From Nocardioides carbamazepini (GTDB lineage Bacteria > Actinomycetota > Actinomycetes > Propionibacteriales > Nocardioidaceae): a DNA stretch of 64,000 nt. Each line of letters begins with the position of its first letter. The first letter of the stretch is position 1. The notes beneath the pieces are model-generated. The model made no database searches. It was not told the DNA's origin and saw only the letters and a program-made list of their open reading frames with translations. The stretch is taken from the NCBI RefSeq assembly GCF_024614185.1, contig NZ_JAHTLF010000008.1, positions 186,001 to 250,000 on the forward strand. The letters are read 5' to 3'. This document shows, one piece after another, positions 50,881 to 59,029 of this stretch. The position numbers and the translations under genes were made by a program.

Positions 50881-51337
50881 ACCCGAAAACCTACCGGGAG
50901 ACCGCGACTGACGCGCTCACGCCATCCCATCTGGGCGACACGCCCGCGCGCATCTCCACGACCGGCGCGGGCGCGTGCAGCCGTCGGTCAGCGCGGAACG
51001 TTGCCAGCCCGGAGCCCACCAACTCGGTGTTGCCGCCAGGGGAAGGGTGGACCTACGCAAGGCAACTGCGCGGCCGGCAGCGTGTCGCCCGCGCGGAGCG
51101 CATCGAGTGTGGCCCGCGGTCCGAGCGCAGCGAGGACCGTGCGGCTCACTCGATCGGCGGCACGCTCGGCCCCACCAACTCAGTGTTGCCGCCAGGCGAA
51201 CGCGACCATCTACCCAGCTCGACTGCGAGCGCGGCAGCGTGGCGCCCGCGCGAAGCGCGTCGGTCGGGGTCCGCGGTCCGAGCGCAGCGAGGACCGTGCG
51301 GCGCCGGCCGACAGGCGACACGCTCGCGCCAAAGAAC
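50881..51337. other. 457-nt gap with tandem repeats between yggT and sepF
   Basis: This gap contains direct repeats of about 157 bp (described separately) and the upstream stretch 50900-51010 with partly related GCGCG motifs. A 134-codon minus-strand frame (50917-51321) crosses the array but encodes only repeated low-complexity peptide and no family, so I treat it as non-coding. No promoter or tRNA was seen. Confidence 0.6.
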
Positions 51338-51341
51338 TCAG
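51015..51341. repeat. 157-bp direct repeat, two copies plus a degenerate third
   Basis: Units start with CCCACCAACTCGGTGTTGCC (51015) and CCCACCAACTCAGTGTTGCC (51171). A third start is degenerate (AAAGAACTCAG at 51331-51341) and runs into the sepF stop at 51338. The core CGGTCCGAGCGCAGCGAGG is identical at about 51117 and 51274 and contains the inverted pair CGGTCC / GGACCG, so each unit can form a hairpin. Confidence 0.78.
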
Positions 51342-51853
51342 CTCTGGTTGAAGAAGCCGTCGGCCGCGATGGCCTGCTTGTCCTCGGCGGCGACCGTGAC
51401 GTTGGGCGGCGAGAGCAGGAAGACCTTGTTGGTGACCCGCTCGATGCTGCCGCGGGTCGCGAAGATGAGCCCGGCGGCGAAGTCGACCAGACGCTTGGCG
51501 TCGGCGTCGTCCATCTCGGTGAGGTTCATGATCACCGGAGTGCCCTCGCGGTACTCCTCGCCGATGGACCGCGCCTCGTTGTAGGTCGTCGGGTGGAGGG
51601 TCGTGATCCGGGAGAGCTCCGCGACGACGGGCTGGGGGGCGACCGCCGCCACGGGGCGGCGGCGCTCTTCGAGGTCGGCGACGGTGCCGGACGGTACGGC
51701 GCGGACGGGGCGCTCCGACCGCGGCTCGCGCGTCGCGCGCCCGCGGGTCGGATCGGTCGTCTCGGCGCCGTCCTCGTCATAGCCGGCCTCGTCATAGCCG
51801 GTGTCCTCCAGCAGGCCGAGGTACTCACCGATCCTGCGCATCGCACCGCTCAT
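51338..51853 (-). CDS. sepF: Cell division protein SepF
   Basis: This 171-residue protein anchors FtsZ to the membrane in Gram-positives. The N-terminal amphipathic part is [17 protein letters not shown], an acidic/Arg-rich linker follows (about 20-80), and the SepF fold contains [44 protein letters not shown] and [14 protein letters not shown] 51853 is chosen; the ORF reaches 8 codons further. Its stop lies in the repeat array. It follows yggS by 58 nt. Confidence 0.97.
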   Translation of the reverse strand: MSGAMRRIGEYLGLLEDTGYDEAGYDEDGAETTDPTRGRATREPRSERPVRAVPSGTVADLEERRRPVAAVAPQPVVAELSRITTLHPTTYNEARSIGEEYREGTPVIMNLTEMDDADAKRLVDFAAGLIFATRGSIERVTNKVFLLSPPNVTVAAEDKQAIAADGFFNQS

Positions 51854-51911
51854 GACTGTTGCCTCCGTGATCCGCATCCTCGGGTTCCGAGGATGTCTGA
51901 TGTTGTGGACA

Positions 51912-52619
51912 TTACTTGACCTCGGGCCTCGATCCGAGGACCGCGGAGCCGACGCGCACGTGTGTCGCGCCGACGGTGATCGCCGCCTCCAGGTCGCCGC
52001 TCATCCCGGCGGACAGGACCGTCGCGTCGGGGTGCCGGGACAGGAAGTCGGCACGGATTCCCGCGAGCCGGGCGAAGGCCAGTGCGGGGTCGTCGTCGAG
52101 GGGCGCGACGGCCATCAGGCCGCGCAACCGCAGCTCGGGAGTGCGGGCGACCTCGTCGGCCAGGGCCGGCAGGGTCGCGGGGTCGGCGCCGGAGCGGTGG
52201 TCGCGCCCCGGCGGGTCGAGACTGACCTGGAGCAGGACGTCGACGACGCGCCCGACGTCGGCAGCGCCGCGAGCCAGCCGCGGGACGAGGGCGGCCCGAT
52301 CGACCGACTCGACCACGGCCGCATAGCGGGCCACGGCGGCGGCCTTGTTGGACTGCAGCCCGCCGATGTAGTGCCAGCGCAGCCCGAGGTCGGCGCACTC
52401 GGCCGCCTTGGCCTCCGCCTCCTGGTGGCGGTTCTCCCCCACGTCGGCGACTCCGAGCCCGGCGAGCAGCCGCACGTCGGCGGCGGGGAAGAACTTGGTG
52501 ACGACGACGAGGGTGACCTCGTCGGGGTCACGCCCCGCGTCGGTGGCGGCCCGGGTGATCCGGTCGCGGACGGTCGTCAGGTTGGCGCGCAGCTCGTCGA
52601 GCCGCTCGAGGCTCGTCAC
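51912..52619 (-). CDS. yggS: YggS-family PLP-binding protein
   Basis: This 235-residue alanine-racemase-fold protein binds pyridoxal phosphate and helps maintain vitamin B6 balance. The PLP Lys is in [15 protein letters not shown], and [26 protein letters not shown] and [14 protein letters not shown] mark the family. GTG 52619 overlaps the pgeF stop by 4 nt, ruling out the longer frame. It sits between pgeF and sepF, the standard order. Confidence 0.96.
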   Translation of the reverse strand: MTSLERLDELRANLTTVRDRITRAATDAGRDPDEVTLVVVTKFFPAADVRLLAGLGVADVGENRHQEAEAKAAECADLGLRWHYIGGLQSNKAAAVARYAAVVESVDRAALVPRLARGAADVGRVVDVLLQVSLDPPGRDHRSGADPATLPALADEVARTPELRLRGLMAVAPLDDDPALAFARLAGIRADFLSRHPDATVLSAGMSGDLEAAITVGATHVRVGSAVLGSRPEVK

Positions 52620-53305
52620 GACAGCCACACCAGCCCCGCGAAGCGTCCGGCGGCGGCGCCGTCGCGCCGGTGGGAGTGGAACCGCGGGTCCTCGAGGGTG
52701 CACCCGAGCACCTCGGTGACGACGACGCCGGACGCAGCGAGCTGGGCGGTCACGCCCGCCCCGAGGTCGAGGGCCGGGGTGCCCCAGCTGGTGTCGGCAT
52801 ATGTCGTCGGCACGGCTGCCGCGACCTCCTCGCGCATCGTGGCAGGAACTTCGTAGCACCGGCCGCAGATGTGCGGCCCGATCCAGGCGGTGACATCGGC
52901 GGCGCCGAGGTCGCGCATCCGCTCGACGGTGCGGGTGACCACGTCGAGCTCGACGCCGCGGCGACCGGCATGCGCGACGCCGACGACTCCGGCGGCCGCG
53001 TCGGCGAGGACGACGGGTACGCAGTCCGCGACGCGGACCATCAGCCCGACGCCGCGCGCGGCCGTGACCTGCCCGTCGGCCGTGGGCAGCTCGGCACGCG
53101 GACCGGAGACCTCGACGACGTCGGCACCGTGGACCTGGTTCAGGCGGGCGAAGGGCACCCCGGCGGCGGCCGCCAGCGCAGCCAGGTCCGCCGCGAGCCG
53201 GTCGCCCTCCCGCAGGTCGAGCGAGGCATCCGTGAACGCGACCTCGACCCGGCTCCCGCTGCGGGGGTCCGGGTCGAGGGCGGCGGTCTCACGAAAGGCG
53301 AACAC
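52616..53305 (-). CDS. pgeF: PgeF/YfiH-family multicopper-fold enzyme
   Basis: This 229-residue protein is of the YfiH/laccase-domain family, linked to editing of misincorporated amino acid in peptidoglycan precursors and, in some members, purine nucleoside phosphorolysis. The metal-binding residues are in NQVHGADVV, VRVADCVPVVL and VAHAGRRGV; IGPHICGRCYEV is the second motif. GTG 53305 is 3 nt from the ftsZ stop. Family members differ in activity, so the exact role is open. Confidence 0.94.
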   Translation of the reverse strand: MFAFRETAALDPDPRSGSRVEVAFTDASLDLREGDRLAADLAALAAAAGVPFARLNQVHGADVVEVSGPRAELPTADGQVTAARGVGLMVRVADCVPVVLADAAAGVVGVAHAGRRGVELDVVTRTVERMRDLGAADVTAWIGPHICGRCYEVPATMREEVAAAVPTTYADTSWGTPALDLGAGVTAQLAASGVVVTEVLGCTLEDPRFHSHRRDGAAAGRFAGLVWLS

Positions 53306-53308
53306 GGC

Positions 53309-54484
53309 TCACTTGAGGAAGTCGGGCACGTCCAGGTCGTCACCGTCGTCGAACTGCATCGGCGCCGGGTTGCTGCGGGCACCGACCGGCTGCGGGTCCG
53401 AGGAGGGCGCCGACTGCGGCGCGGCCTCGCGAGCCGGTGCGGACTGGGGAGCCGGGGTCGCGGCGGACCGGGCGGGCGCCGGCGTCGCCGGAGCCTGCTG
53501 CGGACGGCGTACGACGGACTCGTCGCGGCGCTTGGGCAGACCGCCGTCGAAGCCGGCGGCGATCACGGTGACCCGGACCTCGTCCCCCAGGGCGTCGTCG
53601 ATGATGGTGCCGAAGATGATGTTGGCGTCGGCGTGCACCGCGTCGGCCACCATCGCCGCGGCCTCGTTGATCTCGAAGATGCCGAGGTCGGAGCCGCCCG
53701 CGATGGAGAGCAGGACACCGTGGGCACCGTCGATGGAGGCCTCGAGCAACGGGCTGCTGATCGCCATCTCGGCGGCGGCGAGCGCCCGGTCCTCGCCCCG
53801 CGCGGAGCCGATGCCCATCAGCGCGGATCCGGCGTTGCTCATGACCGCCTTGACGTCGGCGAAGTCGACGTTGATCAGGCCGGGGGTCGTGATCAGGTCG
53901 GTGATGCCGGAGACGCCCTGCAGCAGCACCTGGTCGGCCTGCTTGAACGCGTCGAGCATCGACACGTTGCGGTCGGAGATCTGCAGCAGCCGGTCGTTGG
54001 GGATCACGATGAGGGTGTCGACCTCCTCGCGGAGTCGCTCGATGCCCTCGTCGGCCGACTTCTTGCGGCGCGCGCCCTCGAAGGTGAAGGGGCGGGTCAC
54101 GACGCCGATGGTGAGTGCGCCGAGCGAGCGGGCCATCCGGGCCACGACGGGCGCGCCGCCGGTGCCGGTGCCACCGCCCTCGCCGGCGGTCACGAAGACC
54201 ATGTCGGCGCCGCGGAGCACCTCCTCGATCTCCTCGGCGTGGTCCTCGGCGGCCTTGCCCCCCACGTCGGGGTTGGCGCCCGCACCGAGACCGCGGGTGA
54301 GCTCGCGGCCGATGTCGAGCTTGACGTCGGCGTCGCTCATCAGCAACGCCTGGGCGTCGGTGTTGATCGCGATGAACTCGACGCCCTTGAGGCCGACCTC
54401 GATCATGCGGTTGACGGCATTGACGCCGCCACCACCGATGCCGACGACCTTGATGATGGCCAGGTAGTTCTGTGCAGCTGCCAC
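53309..54484 (-). CDS. ftsZ: Cell division protein FtsZ
   Basis: This 391-residue tubulin-like GTPase forms the division ring. The GTPase domain has [16 protein letters not shown] near residue 11, the tubulin signature [13 protein letters not shown] near 103-115 and the synergy-loop [16 protein letters not shown] variable linker (about 315-375, Ala/Pro/Gln-rich) leads to the C-terminal peptide [10 protein letters not shown] that binds partners such as SepF and FtsW. GTG 54484 has GGAGAGG upstream. Unusually, ftsQ is not directly before it: a plus-strand PAP2 gene intervenes. Confidence 0.97.
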   Translation of the reverse strand: MAAAQNYLAIIKVVGIGGGGVNAVNRMIEVGLKGVEFIAINTDAQALLMSDADVKLDIGRELTRGLGAGANPDVGGKAAEDHAEEIEEVLRGADMVFVTAGEGGGTGTGGAPVVARMARSLGALTIGVVTRPFTFEGARRKKSADEGIERLREEVDTLIVIPNDRLLQISDRNVSMLDAFKQADQVLLQGVSGITDLITTPGLINVDFADVKAVMSNAGSALMGIGSARGEDRALAAAEMAISSPLLEASIDGAHGVLLSIAGGSDLGIFEINEAAAMVADAVHADANIIFGTIIDDALGDEVRVTVIAAGFDGGLPKRRDESVVRRPQQAPATPAPARSAATPAPQSAPAREAAPQSAPSSDPQPVGARSNPAPMQFDDGDDLDVPDFLK

Positions 54485-54785
54485 GGCGGCGTCACCTCTC
54501 CAGGGTGGTTGGTCTGTCAGTCAGTCGTCGTCTGTGTTCGTCGTCTGTGTTGTCGAGCCCGTGTCGTCGGGCCCGTGTTGTCGAGCCAGGCGGTCGGCCA
54601 CCCTTCCCCAGGGGCCGTCCGGCGTGTCATCACAACCCTTACCCTCAACCTGAGGGTTATAGTTATGTCAACCTCGTCGTGGTCACGACAGTAGGTACGG
54701 CGCGGCACGCGATCGTGCAGACACGCCGAGGGGCGGTGGAACAGGCCGCAAAGACGGCGCCCTAGTCTTCACCGCGGAGGTGACA
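54485..54785 (-). promoter_or_regulatory. ftsZ upstream region with dyad and TTGACA
   Basis: On the minus strand TTGACA (54671-54666) precedes a 7-bp dyad ACCCTCA-ACC-TGAGGGT (54641-54657, plus-strand reading). TATAAC (54661-54656) may be a -10 with TGACCA 18 nt upstream as -35; alternatively TTGACA is the -35 with no clear -10. The dyad between or next to promoter boxes resembles MerR-type operators. The segment 54520-54590 is a GT/TCG-rich direct repeat of GTCGTC and GTCGAGCC. ftsZ needs its own promoter here because the PAP2 gene separates it from ftsQ. Confidence 0.5.
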
Positions 54786-54788
54786 GTG
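54776..54788 (+). promoter_or_regulatory. Strong ribosome site deciding the PAP2 start
   Basis: GGAGGTGA (54776-54783) is a near-perfect ribosome site. GTG 54780 overlaps it, whereas GTG 54786 lies 5 nt after GGAGG; the latter is therefore the start. TAGTCT (54763-54768) is a possible -10. Confidence 0.65.
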
Positions 54789-55772
54789 ACAGAGGCCACG
54801 GGCAGGGCGGAGACCCTGTCGCCGATCGCGGTGCGGGTCGTCCCGCTCCTGGTGTACGCCGGAGCGCTGAGCGCGTACGTCGTCACGGTCGGGCTGCCCA
54901 AGCAGTCCTGGGTCGCGGTGATCTGGCTGTGGCTGCTCACGATCGCCTGGGACGTGCGCAAGCCGGTCCGCGAGCACCTCGCCTTCCTGCGCGACTGGTC
55001 GCTCCCCGTCGCGCTGCTCCTGCTCTACCTCTACAGCCGCGGGATCTCCGACGACCTGGGGTTCGCGTCCGTGCACGTCACCGAGCCGATCGATGCCGAC
55101 CGCTGGCTGTTCGGCGGCACCCTGCCGACCGAATGGCTGCAGGCGCGCCTGTGCGGCGAACCGTGCATCCGGGCCTCACCGCCCGCGTGGTACGACGTGC
55201 TGCTCACCACCGTGTACTACTCGCACTTCTTCGTGGCACTGTCGATCGCCGCGATCCTCTGGATGCGCAACCGGCCCGAGTGGGTCCGGTACATGCGCCG
55301 CTACCTGGCGCTCAACTTCCTCGCCCTGATCATCTACATCGTCTACCCGATGGCGCCGCCGTGGATGGCCTCACGGGACGGCTATCTCACCGACGACATC
55401 GCCCGGATCACCGGCCGCGGCTGGTGGGAGTTCGGCCGCGGCGGCGGAGGCGGCGGAGGCGGCGGCACGCACCAGAGCATCTCCGCCGTGGGCAACCAGG
55501 TCGCCGCGATGCCGTCGCTGCACGCGGGCATCGCGATCCTGGTCGCGGCCTGGGCGATCACCCGGCTGCGCGGCACCGGGCGCTGGCTGCTGGTGCTCTA
55601 TCCGCTCGCGATGTCGTTCATGCTCGTCTACTACGCCGAGCACTATGTGGTCGACATCATCGCCGGCGGCATCTGCGTGGCGATCGTGCTGGTCGGCTGG
55701 ACCGCCTGGGAGCGCCGCCGCGGCCGCGGATCTCAGCGCGTGGTCGGGGCGCCCGGCACCGAGACGTCGTAG
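54786..55772 (+). CDS. PAP2-family membrane phosphatase
   Basis: This 328-residue protein has about six membrane segments and the PAP2 motifs VAAMPSLHAGIAI (SxxxHxG-type) near residue 240 and YYAEHYVVDIIAGG (SRxxxxxHxxxD-type, Ser/Arg replaced by Tyr/Ala). The first motif's Lys/Arg segment KxxxxxxRP is not clear. It may dephosphorylate a lipid diphosphate such as undecaprenyl diphosphate. A run of nine Gly (WWEFGRGGGGGG) precedes the first motif. It lies antisense between ftsQ and ftsZ, and its last 40 nt overlap the end of ftsQ. Confidence 0.85.
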   Translation: MTEATGRAETLSPIAVRVVPLLVYAGALSAYVVTVGLPKQSWVAVIWLWLLTIAWDVRKPVREHLAFLRDWSLPVALLLLYLYSRGISDDLGFASVHVTEPIDADRWLFGGTLPTEWLQARLCGEPCIRASPPAWYDVLLTTVYYSHFFVALSIAAILWMRNRPEWVRYMRRYLALNFLALIIYIVYPMAPPWMASRDGYLTDDIARITGRGWWEFGRGGGGGGGGGTHQSISAVGNQVAAMPSLHAGIAILVAAWAITRLRGTGRWLLVLYPLAMSFMLVYYAEHYVVDIIAGGICVAIVLVGWTAWERRRGRGSQRVVGAPGTETS

Positions 55773-56494
55773 ACCTGCGCCTCGACGTTGAGCAGCTCGA
55801 GGAGGACCGCTGCCTTGTCGCCGGCCTGCTCCGCGCTCCCCCAGCGCACCAGCCGGCCGTCGCGCAGGTGGAGGTCGATCTCGTCCACGGTGCGGACCTC
55901 GACGAAGTCGACCAGCTCGGAGATCGCGGGGTCGAGGGCGACCACCACCGCGGCTCCCTCGGCGAGGGCGTCGCCATCGGCGGCCGGTCCGACCTTGACC
56001 CGGGGCAGGCCGGCCGGCGCCTTGGCGAGGCGACCGAAGGCGACCCCGGCGGCGTCGAGGTTGGTGAGCCGGTCCCCGCGGTCGAGCACGGCGATCGGGG
56101 TGCGCTCGACGACCTCGATCCGCACGTCGTGCGGCCAGGTGCGCGAGACGTCGACCGTCTTGACGGTCGCGAGCGACCGCAGCCGCACCTCGATCGCGCG
56201 CAGGTCGACGGTCGCGAGCGGGCCGCCGAGAGGTACGTCGGCCGTCGCGAGCACCTGCTTCTCGGACAGCTGGGCGTTGCCGATCACCTGGACCGCATCG
56301 GCACGCAGCCACGGTGAGAAGTAGACGGCGTAGGTGCCGAGCCCGAGGGCCGCGACGAGCAGCACCGCGGCGAGGACGTAGCGCCAGGTCAGCCAGCGGC
56401 GGGCGCGTTGGCGGCGCGCGAACGCCCGGCGCATCCGATCCTGGGGACCGGCCTTCGCGCCGCCCGTGCGGCCACGGCGGCTACCCCTCGCCAT
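55733..56494 (-). CDS. ftsQ: Cell division protein FtsQ
   Basis: This 253-residue single-pass protein links FtsZ-ring and septal synthesis machinery. A basic cytoplasmic N-terminus is followed by the membrane segment YVLAAVLLVAALGLGTYAVYF and the POTRA domain (VQVIGNAQLSEKQVLATADV), then the FtsQ domain (TVKTVDVSRTWPHDVRIEVVERTPIAVL). ATG 56494 overlaps the murC stop by 14 nt; ATG 56527 is an alternative. Its 3' end overlaps the convergent PAP2 gene by 40 nt, so the usual ftsQ-ftsZ link is broken. Confidence 0.94.
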   Translation of the reverse strand: MARGSRRGRTGGAKAGPQDRMRRAFARRQRARRWLTWRYVLAAVLLVAALGLGTYAVYFSPWLRADAVQVIGNAQLSEKQVLATADVPLGGPLATVDLRAIEVRLRSLATVKTVDVSRTWPHDVRIEVVERTPIAVLDRGDRLTNLDAAGVAFGRLAKAPAGLPRVKVGPAADGDALAEGAAVVVALDPAISELVDFVEVRTVDEIDLHLRDGRLVRWGSAEQAGDKAAVLLELLNVEAQVYDVSVPGAPTTR

Positions 56495-57908
56495 GGCCCC
56501 GCCTGCGGTCGCTCGCTTCGCTCCCACGCGGCTTCGCCTCCGCCAGTGCGGCGACCAGCAGGGGCGCGAGCGTCGTCACGTCGCCGGCGCCGAGGGTGAG
56601 GACGAGGTCGCCCGGGCGGGCGAGCCCCACCACCGTGTCGAGCACGGCGTCCCGGTCGGCCACGAAACGGGCCCGCCCGGCGGGCAGCGGCACGGCGGCA
56701 GCCACCGCGGCACCGGTGACCTCGGGGTCGGGGTCCTCGCGGGCGACGTACACGTCCATCACGACGACCTCGTCGGCGGCACCGAGCTCGTGACCCATCT
56801 GCTCGCCGAAGATGCGCGTGCGGGAGACGAGATGGGGCTGGAAGCAGACCACGAGGCGGCCCGTGCCCTCGATCAGCGACCGGGCGGCCTCGAGGTCGCC
56901 GCGGATCTCGCTGGGGTGATGGGCGTAGGAGTCGTAGACGCGGACGGCGCTGCCGGCCTCGCCGACCGATCCGACCAGCTCCATGCGGCGCTTGGCGCCC
57001 TGGTGCTTCGCGAGCCCGCGGACGAGGAGGTCGGGGTCCAGCCCGAGCTCGATGCCGACGGCCAGCGCGAGCAGGGCGTCCTGCGCGTAGTGGCGGCCGG
57101 GGACGGCGAGCTCGACCCGGGCGAGGTCGCCGCCCTGGTCCGCGACCCGGAACCGGGTACGGCCGCCCGCGACGGTCAGGTCGTGCCCCCGCAGCTGGGC
57201 GCCCTCGGAGAACCCGACGGTCCGGTCGGTCAGGTCGGCACGCTCGGCGAGCGTGACCTCGGCGCGGCGCGCGAACTCCGCGAAGGCCTCCTCGTAGGCC
57301 TCCTCGGTGCCCCAGTGGTCGAGGTGGTCGGCGTCGACATTGGTGATCACGGCGATGCGCGGGGTGTAGACGAGGAAGGCGCCGTCGGACTCGTCGGCCT
57401 CGACCACGGCCACCGCCGCGGTGCCGAGCCGGGCGTTGGTGCCGAGGCTCGCGACCTCGGCGCCGATCGCGAACGTGGGGTCGAGGCCGGCCTCCTGCAG
57501 CGCGACCACGGTCATCGCGGTGGTGGTGGTCTTGCCGTGGGTGCCGGCGATGGCGACGACGTCCTTGCCGAGCAGCACGGACTGGAGGCCGGCCGAGCGC
57601 GGCCACAGCCGCAGGCCCCGCGCGAGCGCGGCGACGATCTCGGGATTGTCCTCGCGGACGGCCGTGGTCGCGACGACGGTGTCGACCCCCTCGAGGTGGG
57701 CAGCGTCGTGCCCGACGTGGACGGTGATGCCCTCGCGGCGCAGTGCCTGCACGACCACCGAGTCGTTGGCGTCGCTGCCGCTGACCACGATGCCCGCCTG
57801 GTGCATCAGCCGGGCGATGCCGGACAGGCCTGCGCCGCCGATGCCGACGAGGTGGACGCGACCGAGCTGGTCGGCCGGCAGGATCTCGTCGGGGACGGGG
57901 ATCCTCAC
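56481..57908 (-). CDS. murC: UDP-N-acetylmuramate--L-alanine ligase
   Basis: This 475-residue ligase adds L-alanine to UDP-MurNAc. Features are VHLVGIGGAGLSGIARLM, the ATP site AGTHGKTTTTAM near residue 120, EADESDGAFL and HQGAKRRMELVG, plus DSYAHHPSEI in the C-terminal domain. GTG 57908 overlaps the murG stop by 4 nt. The C-terminal 20 residues are charged (SEASDRRRGHGEG) and overlap the ftsQ start. Confidence 0.97.
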   Translation of the reverse strand: MRIPVPDEILPADQLGRVHLVGIGGAGLSGIARLMHQAGIVVSGSDANDSVVVQALRREGITVHVGHDAAHLEGVDTVVATTAVREDNPEIVAALARGLRLWPRSAGLQSVLLGKDVVAIAGTHGKTTTTAMTVVALQEAGLDPTFAIGAEVASLGTNARLGTAAVAVVEADESDGAFLVYTPRIAVITNVDADHLDHWGTEEAYEEAFAEFARRAEVTLAERADLTDRTVGFSEGAQLRGHDLTVAGGRTRFRVADQGGDLARVELAVPGRHYAQDALLALAVGIELGLDPDLLVRGLAKHQGAKRRMELVGSVGEAGSAVRVYDSYAHHPSEIRGDLEAARSLIEGTGRLVVCFQPHLVSRTRIFGEQMGHELGAADEVVVMDVYVAREDPDPEVTGAAVAAAVPLPAGRARFVADRDAVLDTVVGLARPGDLVLTLGAGDVTTLAPLLVAALAEAKPRGSEASDRRRGHGEG

Positions 57909-58999
57909 CGTGCGGCCCCGGCCGCCTCGGCGATGATCCGGGCCAGCCGGTCATCAGCGTCGCGCGGCACCAGGCCGGAGGCCGCGGCCCCCATCCGGGC
58001 CAGCCGGTCGGCGTCGGTGGCCAGCGCGGGCACGGTGTCGGCGACGTAGTCGGCGGTGAACGACGCGTCCTCCACCAGCAGCGCTCCCCCGGCGTCGACG
58101 ACGGGACGCGCGTTGAGGGCCTGCTCACCGTTGCCGATGGGCAGCGGGACGAAGATCGCGGGCACGCCGGTGGCCGCCGCCTCGACGACGCTGGACGCGC
58201 CCGAGCGACAGACCATCACGTCCGCCGCGGCCAGCACGAGATCCATCCGCTCGACGAACGGCAGCACGACATAGGGCACCCCGGTCGCGACCGGGTCGCG
58301 CCAGCTCGGGTCGCTCGCTCCGTTGGGCCCGATCACGTGCAGGACCTGGACGCCGGCGGAGCCGAGCGCGGCGGCGGCGCCGCTGACGGCCTGGTTGAGC
58401 CGCCGCGCGCCCTGCGAGCCACCGGTCACGACGAGGGTCGGCAGGTCGGGATCGAGCCCGAAGAACACACGTGCCTCGGCGCGCCGGGCCGGCCGGTCGA
58501 GGGTGGAGATCATCCGGCGGATCGGGAGGCCGACGTACTCCGCCTTGCGCAGCGGGGTGTCGGGGAAGCTCACCGCGACCCGGGCGGCGATCCGGGCACC
58601 GACCTTGTTGGCGATGCCCGGCAGCGCGTTCTGCTCGTGCACGACCAGTGGGAGCCGGCGGCGCCGGGCGGCGACGTACGCCGGCATCGACACGTAGCCG
58701 CCGTAGCCGACGATCACGTCGGGACGGACGTCGTCGACCACGTCGAGCGCGGCCTTGACCGCGCCCCGCAGTCGCTGCGGCACGAGGGCGAGGTCCTTGC
58801 CGGGCTTGCGCGGCAGCGGCACCGGCGGCACCAGACGCAGCGGGTAGCCGGCCGCCGGCACGACCCGGTTCTCCAGGCCGCGCGGCGTGCCGAGGCAGGT
58901 GATCTCGGCATCCGGGTCGAGTCGGCGCAGTGCGTCCGCGGTGGCGAGCAGCGGCGAGGTGTGCCCCGCCGTCCCCCCGCCGGCCAGAAGAATCCTCAC
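57905..58999 (-). CDS. murG: MurG glycosyltransferase
   Basis: This 364-residue peripheral membrane enzyme adds GlcNAc to lipid I to give lipid II. Gly-rich loops GGGTAGHTSPLLA (residues 7-19) and VVTGGSQGARRLNQAV, the UDP-site region VMVCRSGASSVVEAAATGVPAIFVPLP and GYGGYVSMP are present. It has normal length. ATG 58999 starts 30 nt after ftsW. It overlaps murC by 4 nt. Confidence 0.98.
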   Translation of the reverse strand: MRILLAGGGTAGHTSPLLATADALRRLDPDAEITCLGTPRGLENRVVPAAGYPLRLVPPVPLPRKPGKDLALVPQRLRGAVKAALDVVDDVRPDVIVGYGGYVSMPAYVAARRRRLPLVVHEQNALPGIANKVGARIAARVAVSFPDTPLRKAEYVGLPIRRMISTLDRPARRAEARVFFGLDPDLPTLVVTGGSQGARRLNQAVSGAAAALGSAGVQVLHVIGPNGASDPSWRDPVATGVPYVVLPFVERMDLVLAAADVMVCRSGASSVVEAAATGVPAIFVPLPIGNGEQALNARPVVDAGGALLVEDASFTADYVADTVPALATDADRLARMGAAASGLVPRDADDRLARIIAEAAGAAR

Positions 59000-59029
59000 G
59001 CGCAGAACCTATCGCGGGCGGAACGACGC

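Noticed and set aside
50917..51321. 134-codon minus-strand frame with repeated WW-containing peptide
   Set aside because: It simply translates the 157-bp repeat; no ribosome site, family or codon bias supports it.
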